From: Ectothiorhodospira shaposhnikovii
Lineage (GTDB): Bacteria; Pseudomonadota; Gammaproteobacteria; Ectothiorhodospirales; Ectothiorhodospiraceae
Direction: 5' to 3'
NCBI RefSeq assembly: GCF_022227765.1
Contig: NZ_JAJMLZ010000001.1
Coordinates: 310,001 to 374,000, forward strand
Length of the DNA stretch: 64,000 nt
Under the pieces are notes generated by a model. The model was not told where the DNA came from. It searched no databases and worked only from the letters and a program-made list of their open reading frames with translations. Below, piece by piece: positions 29,882 to 39,037 of the stretch. Position numbers and translations under genes: made by a program. Position 1 is the stretch's first letter. Every line of letters starts with the position of its first letter.

Positions 29882-29910
29882 GACCTTTGCGGGACAGGAG
29901 GAAGACGGTA

Positions 29911-30690
29911 ATGAATCAGGTACAAACCGTAACGACCCCACCGCTGGTCTGGCTGGTGGGGGCCAGCACCGGCATCGGCAAGGCACTGGCCCTGCGTCTG
30001 GCCGCCACCGGTCGGCGCGTGGCGGTGACCTCCCGCAGCCGCGAGCGGTTGCAGGCGCTGGCGGAGCAATCACCGGTACCCGGTGCCATTGAGGTCTTCC
30101 CGGGAGACGTCACCGATACCCGGGGACTGGCCGACGTGGCCGCGCAGATCGAGTCCCGGATGGGTCCCATCGGGACGGCCATCTTCAACGCCGGCGACTA
30201 TGAGCCCATGGGCCTGGAGGACTTCGATCCCGACCTGTTCCGGCGCATCATGGAGGTCAACTATCTGGGCGTGGTGAACGGACTGGCGGCGGTGATGCCC
30301 TTCATGCTGTCACGGGGCGAGGGGCGGATCCTGGTGACCGCCAGCCTGGCCGGCTATCGGGGCTTGCCCAGGGCCGCGCCCTATGGGGCCTCCAAGGCGG
30401 CGGTGATCAACATGGCCGAGTCCCTGCAACCGGAACTGGCCATGCGGGGGGTGCAGCTGCGGGTGATCAATCCCGGGTTCGTGAAGACCCCCATGACCGA
30501 CAAGAATCGCTTCCACATGCCCTTTCTCATGGAGTCGGACGCGGCCGTGGACGCCATCATGAAGGGGCTGGAGGGCAAGGGTTTCGAAATCAGTTTCCCT
30601 CGCCCCTTTGCCCTGATCATGAAAAGCCTCAGAATATTGCCCCATCGCCTCTTTCTGGCGCTGACCCGACGCATGGTGGACGGCCGATGA
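29911..30690 (+). CDS. Short-chain dehydrogenase/reductase
   Basis: NAD(P)-dependent oxidoreductase of 259 residues. The cofactor motif GASTGIGKALAL lies near residues 16-27, FNAGDY is the NAG equivalent, and the catalytic Ser/Tyr/Lys are in TASLAG...PYGASKAA. AGGAGG precedes the ATG at 29911 with 9-bp spacing. It is divergent from the LitR-like gene across the TnTACA array and overlaps the next gene by ATGA. SDRs with an NTF2-like partner are recurrent members of the Cfa/DUF1365 neighbourhoods; substrate unknown. Confidence 0.9.
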   Translation: MNQVQTVTTPPLVWLVGASTGIGKALALRLAATGRRVAVTSRSRERLQALAEQSPVPGAIEVFPGDVTDTRGLADVAAQIESRMGPIGTAIFNAGDYEPMGLEDFDPDLFRRIMEVNYLGVVNGLAAVMPFMLSRGEGRILVTASLAGYRGLPRAAPYGASKAAVINMAESLQPELAMRGVQLRVINPGFVKTPMTDKNRFHMPFLMESDAAVDAIMKGLEGKGFEISFPRPFALIMKSLRILPHRLFLALTRRMVDGR

Positions 30691-31127
30691 GCGAATCAAT
30701 GGATGCATGGGCGCGGCGGTATGCCGAATTTTTCTCTCAGCTCAGGGAGCCGGATCTGGCCCGGCTGGACGAGTTCTTCACGGCGGATGCCCGCTTCAAG
30801 GACCCCTTCAACGACGTGACGGGGCTGGAGCAGATTGCCGCGGTGTTCCGGCACATGTTCCGTCAGTGTCCGGCCCCGCGATTCTATGTGCATTGCTGGG
30901 CCGTCCAGGGCAATACGGCCTTTTTCCACTGGCGTTTCATGGACCGGGACGAGGGTGCCGACGGCCGGCTACATCTGGACGTGGACGGCATCAGCCGGGT
31001 GTTGTTCAACGACGAGGGCAAGGTCTTCAGCCATATCGACTACTGGGACCCGGCCGAATACCTGTATGACCAGATCCCCCTGCTGGGCGGCCTGCTCCGG
31101 TTTGTGCGGCGCCGGATCGGGAGTTGA
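30687..31127 (+). CDS. NTF2-like/SnoaL-fold protein
   Basis: A 146-residue protein of the nuclear-transport-factor-2-like fold: an N-terminal helix (YAEFFSQL), LDEFFTADARFKDPFNDVTG (about residues 25-44), and the beta-sheet strands with AFFHWRFMD and VLFNDEGKVFSHIDYWDPAEYLY. Such proteins are small isomerases/hydratases or ligand-binding partners. Translationally coupled to the SDR gene (ATGA), so probably acts on the same substrate. Confidence 0.88.
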   Translation: MSESMDAWARRYAEFFSQLREPDLARLDEFFTADARFKDPFNDVTGLEQIAAVFRHMFRQCPAPRFYVHCWAVQGNTAFFHWRFMDRDEGADGRLHLDVDGISRVLFNDEGKVFSHIDYWDPAEYLYDQIPLLGGLLRFVRRRIGS

Positions 31128-31210
31128 GCCGGCGGGCGAGGAATCTTTGGCTTGAATCCGGGTCCAAATCGGCTATACCCTGCAAACGACTCAAGCTTGA
31201 GGCTGGTATC

Positions 31211-31522
31211 ATGTCCGACCCCATTCGTTCCCAAGCCCTTTCCGGTGACCGCCCCTTTCTGTTGGGTGGTCTGGTGATGCTGACCGGGCTGGTGCTGACC
31301 CTGCAGACGCCCGTGTCACAGGACGCCATGGCCGATCTGTTCAGCGGCATGGAGAGCCCCACCCTGGCCCGGACCCTGGAGATGTGGCCCGGCAACCCGC
31401 CCCCCTGGATGGACGGCGATCAGTTCATGACCGAAGAGGTGGAAGAGTTGCCGATGCTGCTCGGGGCCGATCGCCAGTCCCATGACGGCGCCGCGGCCTT
31501 GCGGGAGCGCCCCGTCAGATAG
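31211..31522 (+). CDS. Small single-pass membrane protein, unknown
   Basis: A 103-residue frame beginning MSDPIRSQALSGDRPFLLGG with a GAGG about 9 bp upstream. One hydrophobic helix at about residues 16-36 is followed by an acidic soluble tail (TEEVEELPMLLGADR). I recognise no family. It follows the SDR/NTF2 pair by 83 bp and may or may not belong to that unit. Confidence 0.5.
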   Translation: MSDPIRSQALSGDRPFLLGGLVMLTGLVLTLQTPVSQDAMADLFSGMESPTLARTLEMWPGNPPPWMDGDQFMTEEVEELPMLLGADRQSHDGAAALRERPVR

Positions 31523-31564
31523 CCGCCAATCCCGGGCCGTGACGGCCGCTCGCGCGGGTGGTCA

Positions 31565-33988
31565 TCACGGCTCGGCGGAAAGGGATGATCCCGCTTGCGG
31601 GCCAAGCAGTTTTTCACACTGCTCCGGGGGGAGTGGCCGGCCGTAGAGGTATCCCTGTGCCTGCTGACATCCCCTCTCCTTCAACCAGGCAGCCTGTGCC
31701 GGGGTCTCGACGCCCTCCGCCACGCAGATCAGGGACAGGCTCCTGGCCATGGCCAGCACCGCCTCGGCAACGGTTTCCGCTTCTTCTCCGGCCCCGGCTT
31801 CCAGATCCTGTACAAAACGCTTGTCAAGTTTCAGGGCGTCCACCGGGAAACGTCTCAGATAGGCCAGGGAAGAATAACCGGTACCGAAGTCATCCACGGA
31901 CAGTGAAATACCCAGTTCCACCAGCTGCCGCAGCACGGAGACCGCGGTGTCCATGTCTTGCATCAGGCCGCTTTCGGTCAGTTCCAGTTCCAGGGCTTCG
32001 GCGGGCAGTCCCGACTGTGTCAGCGCCTGTTTCACCCTTTCCAGCAGGTCCGCCTGGTAGACCTGCACGGTGGACAGGTTGACCGCCATGGTCAGTGTCG
32101 GATGACCGTGTTCCCGCCAGTGCTGAGCCTGACGACACGCTTCCCTCAGTACGTAATCTCCGATTTCAATGATGGTACCGTTAGCCTCGGCCCTGGGGAT
32201 GAACATGTCCGGGGGGACGTTTCCCCGATCAGGGTGATGCCATCGCAACAGCGCTTCCACACTGACGACAAGACCCGTTTGCAGGTCAATCTTGGGTTGG
32301 TAGTGCAGGGTGAACTGCCCTTCCTTCAGTCCTTTTTCCAGGTCATGGTCCAGTTGCTTGAGCGCGGTGTGATTGGCCAGCATCACCGGTTCATACGAGC
32401 GGAACTGCCGCCGGTGGTCGGATTTGGCATGCTCCAGCGCGAAGCCGGCCAGGGCCAGCAGTTCAGTGGCGTGTTCGGGGTAGGGCGGGCAGGTGATCAG
32501 GCCGGCCTTGCCGCTTGTGTCGATCCGTCTTTGCCCCACCTTCAAGGGGGCGTCCAGCACTTTAAGAATCCGCTCCGCGAAGGCTGCTGAATCCCAGGAA
32601 CCCGGTTGGTGTTCGGTGAACAGGGCGAACTGGTCACCATAGATCCGGGCCAGCAGTATGTCGGGGGGGTTGGTGACCCGGATGTTGTCGGTCACCTGCA
32701 TCAGTACCTGATCCGCCACCGACTCGCCCCAGATCCGGTTCACGTCCGCAAATCCCTTGAGGTCCAGCAGGCAAAGGGTGCATGGGGTGTGGGTCGACCT
32801 GGCGGATTGCAGTCTTTGCTCCAGCAGTTCGGTGAAGTAACGTCGATTGGGCAGGTCCGTCAAGGGGTCATGGCGGGCCATGTGAGCGATCCGGTCCATG
32901 GATGCCTGATGCATCCTGTATCGGTGGACGAGATCCCGGGCAATGGCGACCGAGAGCCCCAGGCTCAGACCCAGCAACAACAAAATCGTGCTCAGCAGCA
33001 CGATGACCTCATGCTGGGCCCGTTTCCGGGCGTTCCCGGCCTGGGTCATGATTTCCCCGGTCAGGGTTATCTCAAGCTCCAGCAGGGCATTGATCCGTTC
33101 GGTGGTGACATTGAACCATCGAACGGCGCTCAGGTATTCGGGTTTGGCCGCCACGCCGTAATTGAGGATGGCCGCGCGCGCGGCCAGCAATTCCTGATTG
33201 GCCGGTTGGGCCTCGATGGTGACGAGGCGGTCGGCCAGATGGGGTGGTGCGAGCGCCATGAACTGGCCGCGATGATTGCCCTGAATGGCAACCGCACTGA
33301 CATAATGCTGGAACACCAGTGAATCCGGTTCCCGTGCGCTCAGCCAGGCGCTGCCCAATGCCCGTTCAAGACCTGAATACTCCTTGAGGAGGAGCAATGG
33401 CCGGTAGGCCGTGATGAGTTTTCGGATATCCGCGTTGGGCAGTGTCTCGGGGATGTGGGTGGCGATCAGGATCGTCGCCTCCACCAGGCGGTTGTAAAGG
33501 AGCAGGGCCTCGACAGGCTCCAAACCGAGGTGATCCACCTCGACGCGGTGGTTTTCCAGGTGATCCAGATCGATCAGCAGCCTTCCCATCAGTTGCTGAA
33601 GGACGGGGTCTTCGATATCCAGGGCTTCTCTTGCCAGGGGCATGAAGCGCGCCATGCCGGCATCCGTGCTCCGGCGGGCTTCTTCCAGAATGATCTGGAA
33701 ATCGTTGTCTCGGGCGCTCAGAAAACCCACGGAACTGCCCCGTTCCGCCTGCAGCGCGTGGATCAGTCGCTTGCTCTCCAGGGCGAGACCGGCGACAGCC
33801 AGGCCCTCGGATACATCATGGCTGAACTGTTGCCGGTCAAAGAGTGCCATCCCGGCGATCACCATGAAGGCGATGATGGGGGCGCCGATGGCCAGGCTGA
33901 TGCGGGGGCCAAGTCGATCCATGAGCCCTCCGGAGGGGGGTGATCCACTGATGCCGACAGTATCCTGCGTCGTTGTCCGAGTGTCCAT
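31565..33988 (-). CDS. NIT-domain GGDEF/EAL protein (probable c-di-GMP phosphodiesterase)
   Basis: Membrane sensor of 807 residues. TM1 at about 29-50, a periplasmic nitrate/nitrite-sensing (NIT) domain whose hallmark LIHALQAERGSSVGFLS is at residues 75-91, TM2 near 333-352, then GGDEF (about 375-530) and EAL (about 545-800). The GGDEF signature is degenerate (YGDQF), so cyclase activity is unlikely. The EAL domain keeps EALLRW, ELTES, DDFGTGYSSL, KLDK and AEGVET, consistent with active phosphodiesterase. It ends a tight minus-strand series (11-14 bp gaps). The NIT domain suggests nitrate or nitrite lowers c-di-GMP, possibly related to the nrfAH genes 23 kb away (inference). Confidence 0.88.
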   Translation of the reverse strand: MDTRTTTQDTVGISGSPPSGGLMDRLGPRISLAIGAPIIAFMVIAGMALFDRQQFSHDVSEGLAVAGLALESKRLIHALQAERGSSVGFLSARDNDFQIILEEARRSTDAGMARFMPLAREALDIEDPVLQQLMGRLLIDLDHLENHRVEVDHLGLEPVEALLLYNRLVEATILIATHIPETLPNADIRKLITAYRPLLLLKEYSGLERALGSAWLSAREPDSLVFQHYVSAVAIQGNHRGQFMALAPPHLADRLVTIEAQPANQELLAARAAILNYGVAAKPEYLSAVRWFNVTTERINALLELEITLTGEIMTQAGNARKRAQHEVIVLLSTILLLLGLSLGLSVAIARDLVHRYRMHQASMDRIAHMARHDPLTDLPNRRYFTELLEQRLQSARSTHTPCTLCLLDLKGFADVNRIWGESVADQVLMQVTDNIRVTNPPDILLARIYGDQFALFTEHQPGSWDSAAFAERILKVLDAPLKVGQRRIDTSGKAGLITCPPYPEHATELLALAGFALEHAKSDHRRQFRSYEPVMLANHTALKQLDHDLEKGLKEGQFTLHYQPKIDLQTGLVVSVEALLRWHHPDRGNVPPDMFIPRAEANGTIIEIGDYVLREACRQAQHWREHGHPTLTMAVNLSTVQVYQADLLERVKQALTQSGLPAEALELELTESGLMQDMDTAVSVLRQLVELGISLSVDDFGTGYSSLAYLRRFPVDALKLDKRFVQDLEAGAGEEAETVAEAVLAMARSLSLICVAEGVETPAQAAWLKERGCQQAQGYLYGRPLPPEQCEKLLGPQAGSSLSAEP

Positions 33989-33999
33989 ACCGACCCCGC

Positions 34000-34497
34000 T
34001 TAGAACGCCAGCGCCTCCCGAACGATCTCGTCCAGCAGGGTATCCACCGCTTCCAGGGCCTCCCGGGATTGCGCGTCACCCGGCAGGGTGGGGCGCCGGT
34101 AGGCCAGGTGGATGGTGCCCGGTGCATCCGCCAACTCGTACACGCTGATGACGTAGGGGCAGAAGACGATGTGGTGAGGTTCGGCCTCCATCATGCGCCG
34201 CGACAGCACGGCACTGCAGAACTCCAGGGCCTCGGCCTGGATGAAAATCGCTTCCCCGCCGATGTCCGCTCCGGTGCGGGAGAGCATGGCGCCGATATGG
34301 GCCACATTGTTGATGACGATGCCGCGGTCGATGATGGCCATCTCCAGGGCTTCCCGGTACAGGGCATAGTCGCCCTCGATGCTATAGACCTTCAGGTGTT
34401 CATTCACGATCCTCGGCTCCACGGCCTGGACGGGCAGGCCCAGGGTCAGGCAGCCCAGCAGGACGAGGCACAGGGCACGGACGGACGTCGGCATCAT
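34000..34497 (-). CDS. Exported DUF302 family protein
   Basis: A 165-residue precursor with a signal peptide (residues 1-25, ending PVQA). The DUF302 domain follows, with the typical block FCSAVLSRRMMEAEPHHIVF and CPYVISVYELADAPGTIHLAYRRP (signature ISVYELADxPGxxxxxYRRP) at about 95-140. Function of the family is not established; members bind small ligands or act in the periplasm. GGAG lies 9 bp upstream of the start. Between the NlpC/P60 and NIT-EAL genes with short gaps. Confidence 0.88.
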   Translation of the reverse strand: MMPTSVRALCLVLLGCLTLGLPVQAVEPRIVNEHLKVYSIEGDYALYREALEMAIIDRGIVINNVAHIGAMLSRTGADIGGEAIFIQAEALEFCSAVLSRRMMEAEPHHIVFCPYVISVYELADAPGTIHLAYRRPTLPGDAQSREALEAVDTLLDEIVREALAF

Positions 34498-34511
34498 GGT
34501 CGGGCGCTCCT

Positions 34512-34991
34512 TCAGGGTGAGTAGAAATGGCCGGCATGCAGGAACCGCCGGCTCCAGTAGGGATGATCCAGGTCTTCCGTGGTGACGGGCCGTCCGCTGG
34601 ACGGGGCGTGTACGAAACGTCCGTCACCGATATAGATGCTCACATGGCCGGGACCGGCACGGCCGGTGCGAAAGAACAGCAGGTCACCTGGTGTCAGTGC
34701 CTGAGTCGAGATCCGCCGTACGCCCTCACTCTGGGTGGTGGTGGTGCGAGGTACCGGGATGCCCGCGTGATGGTGGGTGAACCACACCAGTCCACTGCAA
34801 TCGAACCCGTCCTCCGGTGATGTGCCGCCGTATCGGTAGGGCTTGCCCACCATGGACAGGGCATGAAACACGACCTGAGAGCGCTGGGGGTCCAGGGTCT
34901 CGGGGTCCGCGGGCGGACGTGTCGGGCTGGTGCCGCAGGCCCCCAGCAGCAGGGTCGCGGCAACCAGGGCAAGGCGAAGCCATGGACTCAT
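34512..34991 (-). CDS. NlpC/P60 family lipoprotein (cell-wall peptidase)
   Basis: Outer- or inner-membrane lipoprotein of 159 residues with lipobox LLGAC (Cys19). The NlpC/P60 catalytic core is intact: Cys in DGFDCSGLVWF, His in GPGHVSIYIG, and a polar third residue in FVHAPSSG. Related enzymes cleave the D-Glu-mDAP bond of peptidoglycan stem peptides (Spr/MepS-like). GAGG precedes the start. 14 bp before the DUF302 gene. Confidence 0.92.
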   Translation of the reverse strand: MSPWLRLALVAATLLLGACGTSPTRPPADPETLDPQRSQVVFHALSMVGKPYRYGGTSPEDGFDCSGLVWFTHHHAGIPVPRTTTTQSEGVRRISTQALTPGDLLFFRTGRAGPGHVSIYIGDGRFVHAPSSGRPVTTEDLDHPYWSRRFLHAGHFYSP

Positions 34992-35004
34992 CGGATTTGC
35001 CTCG

Positions 35005-36570
35005 TCAGTTTGATGGGGTATACAGCAGTTCCCGTATCTGATTCACCGGTGGGGGGTGGTCTGCCCGGAGGGTGATGACGGGCTCATCCGGTCCCAGCGG
35101 GTCATGGTGTTGCAACTGCATCTCCAGCACTTCCAGGTCGGCGTCCGAGGCATCATCGCCCGCGGTCATGCGGCGGGTGATTCGTTCCCGCAGACAGTCC
35201 GGGTCCGCCTGATAATCCAGCACCCGAAATGGAACACCCAGATCCCGGGCCAGGTCGGCAAACCGGGCGCGGGCGTCCGCCTTGAGAAAGGTGGCGTCCA
35301 CGATCACCGGGTATCCGGCCCGGAGCAGCAAGGTGGACAACGCCGCCAGCCGGTCGTAGGTCTGGGCGGTTCGGTCCTGGTTGTACAGGCCCTGCTGGTA
35401 CTCGTCCTTGCCGCGCTCGTGGGCATCCATGCCCGCCAGGCGCTTGCGCTCCACGTCGGAGCGAATGCGGATGGCGCCGGTGGCTTCCACCAGAGGCTGA
35501 CTCAGGGTGGTCTTGCCGCTGCCGGAAAAGCCGTGGTTGATGAACAGGGCAACCGCGCCCGGCCGGGTGAAGCGCTCCGCCAGTTGCAGATAGTCACGGC
35601 AGGCTGCCGTGGTCGTCCGGACCTCCGCATCGGACAAGTCCGGCTGGTCCAGGCGAATGGCGGCCACCTTGGCCCGCACCATGGCCCGATAGACCTGGTA
35701 GAAACGCAGCAGGGGCATGCCTTCGTAGTCTCCGGTGGACGCCAGCCAGGCATTGAGAAACCGGTGGGCATGGGCTTCCGCGCCCCGGTCGATGAGATCC
35801 ATGGTGAGAAAGGCCACTTCGCTGATGATGTCGATCCAGCGCAGGGCCGGATTGAATTCAATGCCGTCGAACAGGGTGGGTTCCCCGTCCACCAGGGCGA
35901 TGTTGCCCAGGTGAAGGTCGCCGTGGCACTCGCGGATGAAACCGTCCCGATGCCGTTGCTCCAGCAGGGGGGTGAGTGCCCGGTGTTGTGCCCGGGTCCA
36001 GGCTTCCAGGCGCGCCAGCGGCGCAAGATCCAGCCCGACCGGCCGCAGGCCCCGGATGTGTTCGAAGTTCTGCAGCATGGGGGCCAGTACCTGCGCCGGG
36101 CGGCCATGGTCCCGGGTGGCCGGGATGTCGGCGTGGAAGCGAGCCAGCCGGGCGGCAATGGCGTCCATCAGGTCCGGGGTCAAGCGCCCCCGGTCATGGA
36201 GATGATCCAGGGTATCGTCGGGATCAAAGCGGCGCATGCGCACCGCATATTCGAAGACGGGGCCGGTGCCGTTGAAGGCGGGGTGCGTCGGATCGCCGGA
36301 AAAGGCGACGACGCCATCGTATATCTTCGGCGCCAGACGACCGTTCAGGCGCAGTTCCTCTTCACAGAAATGCCGTCTTTGTTCGAGGCTGGAAAAGTCC
36401 AGAAATCCCAGGCTGACCGGCTTCTTGATCTTGTAGGCAAACTCGCCTGCCAGCAGCACCGTGGAGATGTGGGTCTCGATGCACTGCACCTGCGCCACGG
36501 GATGGGGATAGGCCGCCGGATGCTTCAGGCTCCGGATGAGTGTCTGTTGCGTCGTCTGGTCGGGGTGCAT
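35005..36570 (-). CDS. Two-domain kinase-like protein: aminoglycoside-phosphotransferase-like plus P-loop ATPase
   Basis: A 521-residue cytoplasmic protein. The N-terminal half has the protein-kinase-like/APH fold (YKIKKPVSLGFLDFS, ECHGDLHLGNIAL as catalytic loop, FDGIEFNPALRW with the metal-binding Asp). The C-terminal half is a zeta-toxin/AAA-type kinase with Walker A GFSGSGKTTLSQ and DATFLK. The fused family is widespread in proteobacteria; substrate unknown. The start at 36570 is chosen because family similarity begins right after it; the upstream frame overlaps mrcB regulatory DNA. First gene of the NlpC-DUF302-EAL series. Confidence 0.85.
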   Translation of the reverse strand: MHPDQTTQQTLIRSLKHPAAYPHPVAQVQCIETHISTVLLAGEFAYKIKKPVSLGFLDFSSLEQRRHFCEEELRLNGRLAPKIYDGVVAFSGDPTHPAFNGTGPVFEYAVRMRRFDPDDTLDHLHDRGRLTPDLMDAIAARLARFHADIPATRDHGRPAQVLAPMLQNFEHIRGLRPVGLDLAPLARLEAWTRAQHRALTPLLEQRHRDGFIRECHGDLHLGNIALVDGEPTLFDGIEFNPALRWIDIISEVAFLTMDLIDRGAEAHAHRFLNAWLASTGDYEGMPLLRFYQVYRAMVRAKVAAIRLDQPDLSDAEVRTTTAACRDYLQLAERFTRPGAVALFINHGFSGSGKTTLSQPLVEATGAIRIRSDVERKRLAGMDAHERGKDEYQQGLYNQDRTAQTYDRLAALSTLLLRAGYPVIVDATFLKADARARFADLARDLGVPFRVLDYQADPDCLRERITRRMTAGDDASDADLEVLEMQLQHHDPLGPDEPVITLRADHPPPVNQIRELLYTPSN

Positions 36571-36657
36571 GAGGGTGTGAACAGGCTCCGGATGGGAAAC
36601 TGGATTCAAGGGTATAGTGTAGGGCACGAAACCGCAGCCTTCCTGTCGATCAGAGTC

Positions 36658-38985
36658 ATGACCAAGACCCGCAAGCCTTCCACCTCCAGCCGCCCCGGCC
36701 GCGGCAAGGCGCGTACCCGTACCGCATCCCGCAAGGGCGGCAAGTCCCGTCCTCCCCGTCGGTTCCGGCTCTGGCCCCTGCTGCTGGTGATCCTGGTGGT
36801 GGGAGGGGTGTTGCTGGGGCATCACGCAGTGCAACTGGATCGACAGATCCAGGCCCAGTTCGAGGGTAAGCGCTGGGCGCTACCGGCGCGGGTGTTTGCC
36901 CGCCCCCTGGAGCTGTACGTGGGGTTGCCGCTGGATGCCGATGCCCTGGTTCGGGAACTGAGCCTGCTCCACTACCGGGAAGGGGATCGGGAAGGCGAGT
37001 ATCGACGTCAGGGGAACAGCCTGGTGATCCGTACCCGGGGGTTCCCGTTCGCCGATGGTCATGAGCCGCCGCGGCGGGTCCGGGTGAGCTTCGGCGGTGG
37101 TCAGGTCTCGGCCCTGGAGGATCTGGACGCCGGCGGACCCGTCTCGCTGCTGCGTCTGGAGCCGGCGCTGATCGCCAATATCTATCCCTCCCACGGGGAG
37201 GACCGGGTGCTGGTGCGCCTGGAAGACGTGCCGCCGGCGCTGATTCAGGCCCTGCTGGTGGTGGAGGACCGCAAGTTCTACCGGCACTTCGGGGTCGACC
37301 CCATGGGCATTGCCCGCGCCGCCCTGGCCAATCTGCGCGCGGGACGTACCGTGCAGGGGGGCAGCACCCTGACCCAGCAGCTGGTGAAGAACTACTTCCT
37401 CACGCAGGACCGTACCCTGGCGCGCAAGTTCGACGAGGCCATCATGGCCCTGCTGCTGGAACGGCGCTATGACAAGAACGAGATCCTGGAGGCCTACCTG
37501 AACGAGGTTTATCTGGGGCAGGACGGCGCGCGCGCCATTCACGGCTTTGGTCTGGCCAGTCAGTTCTATTTCCAGCGCCGTCTCAATGAGCTGGAGGTGG
37601 CGGAGATGGCCCTGCTGGTGGGCATCATCCGCGGGCCGAATTTCTATGAACCCAGGCGGCGTTCGGAGCGGGCCATGAACCGTCGTAACCTGGTCCTGGG
37701 ACTGATGGGACAGGCGGGATATCTGAGTGCGGATGAACTGGCCGGGGCCCAGGCCCGGCCGCTGAATGTCAGCGCCCAGGCCCCGTCCGGTGTCAGCCCG
37801 TTCCCGGCCTATATCCAGCTGGTGCGGGAGCAGCTGCGTCGGGATTATCGGGATGAAGACCTGCGGGAAGAGGGGCTGCTGATCTTCACCACCCTGGATC
37901 CGATGGCCCAGCTGGCGGCCGAGCAGGCCCTGACCCGGGAACTGGACCGGCTGGAGCGGGAGCGGCGTCTGGAGGCGGGGAGTCTGCAGGGGGCGGTGGT
38001 GGTCACCAGCGCGGACAATGGCGAGGTTCTGGCCCTGGTGGGAGATCGGCAGATGCGTCAGGCCGCCTTCAATCGGGCCCTGCAGGCCCGTCGGCCGGTG
38101 GGTTCGGTGATCAAGCCGATGGTCTATCTGGCCGCCCTGTCCCGGCCGGAACGTTTCACCCTGGCCACCCTGCTGGATGACGAGGCCCTGACCGTGCGTC
38201 TGGAGAACGGCGATACCTGGACCCCGCGCAACGCCAATCGTCAGTACCATGGCTGGGTCACCGCCCAGGAGTCCCTGGTCCAGTCCTACAACATCTCCAC
38301 GACCCGGCTGGGTCTGAATCTGGGCATCGCCAACGTGGTGGATCAGCTCAACGCCCTGGGGCTGGAGCGTCGGGTGCCGCCGTTTCCCTCGCTGGTGCTG
38401 GGGGCGGTGGACATGACGCCGCTGGAAGTGACGGCCCTCTATCAGGGGCTGGCCTCCGGTGGCTACCAGGTCCCCCTGCGGGCGATCCGGGAAGTGGTGG
38501 ATCGGGAGGGTCAACTGTTGCAGCGTTACCCCCTGTCCCTGCGCCTGGCGGCGGATCCCGAGGCGGTCTATCTGGTGACGGCGGCGTTGCATGAGGTGAC
38601 CCGCGGCGGTACCGGTCGCGCCCTGCAGCGGCGGCTGCCGGCGGATCTGCCGGTGGCGGGCAAGACGGGCACCACGGATGAGCTGCGGGATGCCTGGTTT
38701 GCCGGCTACAGCGGGGATGTCCTGTCCGTGGTCTGGGTGGGGCGGGATGACAACCAGCCCACCGGGCTGACCGGTGCCAGCGGCGCCCTGCCGGTCTGGG
38801 GCGAGGTGATGGCCCGGGTGGCCCGACGGGGGCTGTCGCAGACCCCGCCGGAGGAGATCGAGTGGTTGCTGGTGGACCCGGCCTACGGTCTGCGGGCATT
38901 GGAGCAGTGCGAGACCGCGCGCTGGATGCCGTTCATCCGTGGCTCGGCCCCCCGGGAGTATTCCCCCTGCGGGATGATGCCATAG
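36658..38985 (+). CDS. mrcB: Bifunctional penicillin-binding protein 1B
   Basis: Class A PBP of 775 residues with a basic cytoplasmic N-terminus, one TM helix (about 40-60), UB2H-like domain, glycosyltransferase domain with VVEDRKFYRHFGVD (catalytic Glu) and GGSTLTQQLVKNYFL, and transpeptidase domain with GSVIKP (nucleophile Ser), SYNIST and KTGTTD. It polymerises and crosslinks peptidoglycan. The ATG at 36658 was selected because the basic leader and TM begin there; the open frame upstream is antisense to the kinase-like gene. Its Shine-Dalgarno is weak. Confidence 0.95.
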   Translation: MTKTRKPSTSSRPGRGKARTRTASRKGGKSRPPRRFRLWPLLLVILVVGGVLLGHHAVQLDRQIQAQFEGKRWALPARVFARPLELYVGLPLDADALVRELSLLHYREGDREGEYRRQGNSLVIRTRGFPFADGHEPPRRVRVSFGGGQVSALEDLDAGGPVSLLRLEPALIANIYPSHGEDRVLVRLEDVPPALIQALLVVEDRKFYRHFGVDPMGIARAALANLRAGRTVQGGSTLTQQLVKNYFLTQDRTLARKFDEAIMALLLERRYDKNEILEAYLNEVYLGQDGARAIHGFGLASQFYFQRRLNELEVAEMALLVGIIRGPNFYEPRRRSERAMNRRNLVLGLMGQAGYLSADELAGAQARPLNVSAQAPSGVSPFPAYIQLVREQLRRDYRDEDLREEGLLIFTTLDPMAQLAAEQALTRELDRLERERRLEAGSLQGAVVVTSADNGEVLALVGDRQMRQAAFNRALQARRPVGSVIKPMVYLAALSRPERFTLATLLDDEALTVRLENGDTWTPRNANRQYHGWVTAQESLVQSYNISTTRLGLNLGIANVVDQLNALGLERRVPPFPSLVLGAVDMTPLEVTALYQGLASGGYQVPLRAIREVVDREGQLLQRYPLSLRLAADPEAVYLVTAALHEVTRGGTGRALQRRLPADLPVAGKTGTTDELRDAWFAGYSGDVLSVVWVGRDDNQPTGLTGASGALPVWGEVMARVARRGLSQTPPEEIEWLLVDPAYGLRALEQCETARWMPFIRGSAPREYSPCGMMP

Positions 38986-39037
38986 CCCCGTTCGCCGGCG
39001 GACAGGCTCCCACAGGGACTCAATAAGCCATCTTTTG

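Noticed and set aside
35056-36657. Open frame extending mrcB upstream by more than 500 codons
   Set aside because: It is antisense to the kinase/ATPase gene with intact catalytic motifs, and PBP1B similarity starts only at the basic leader at 36658.
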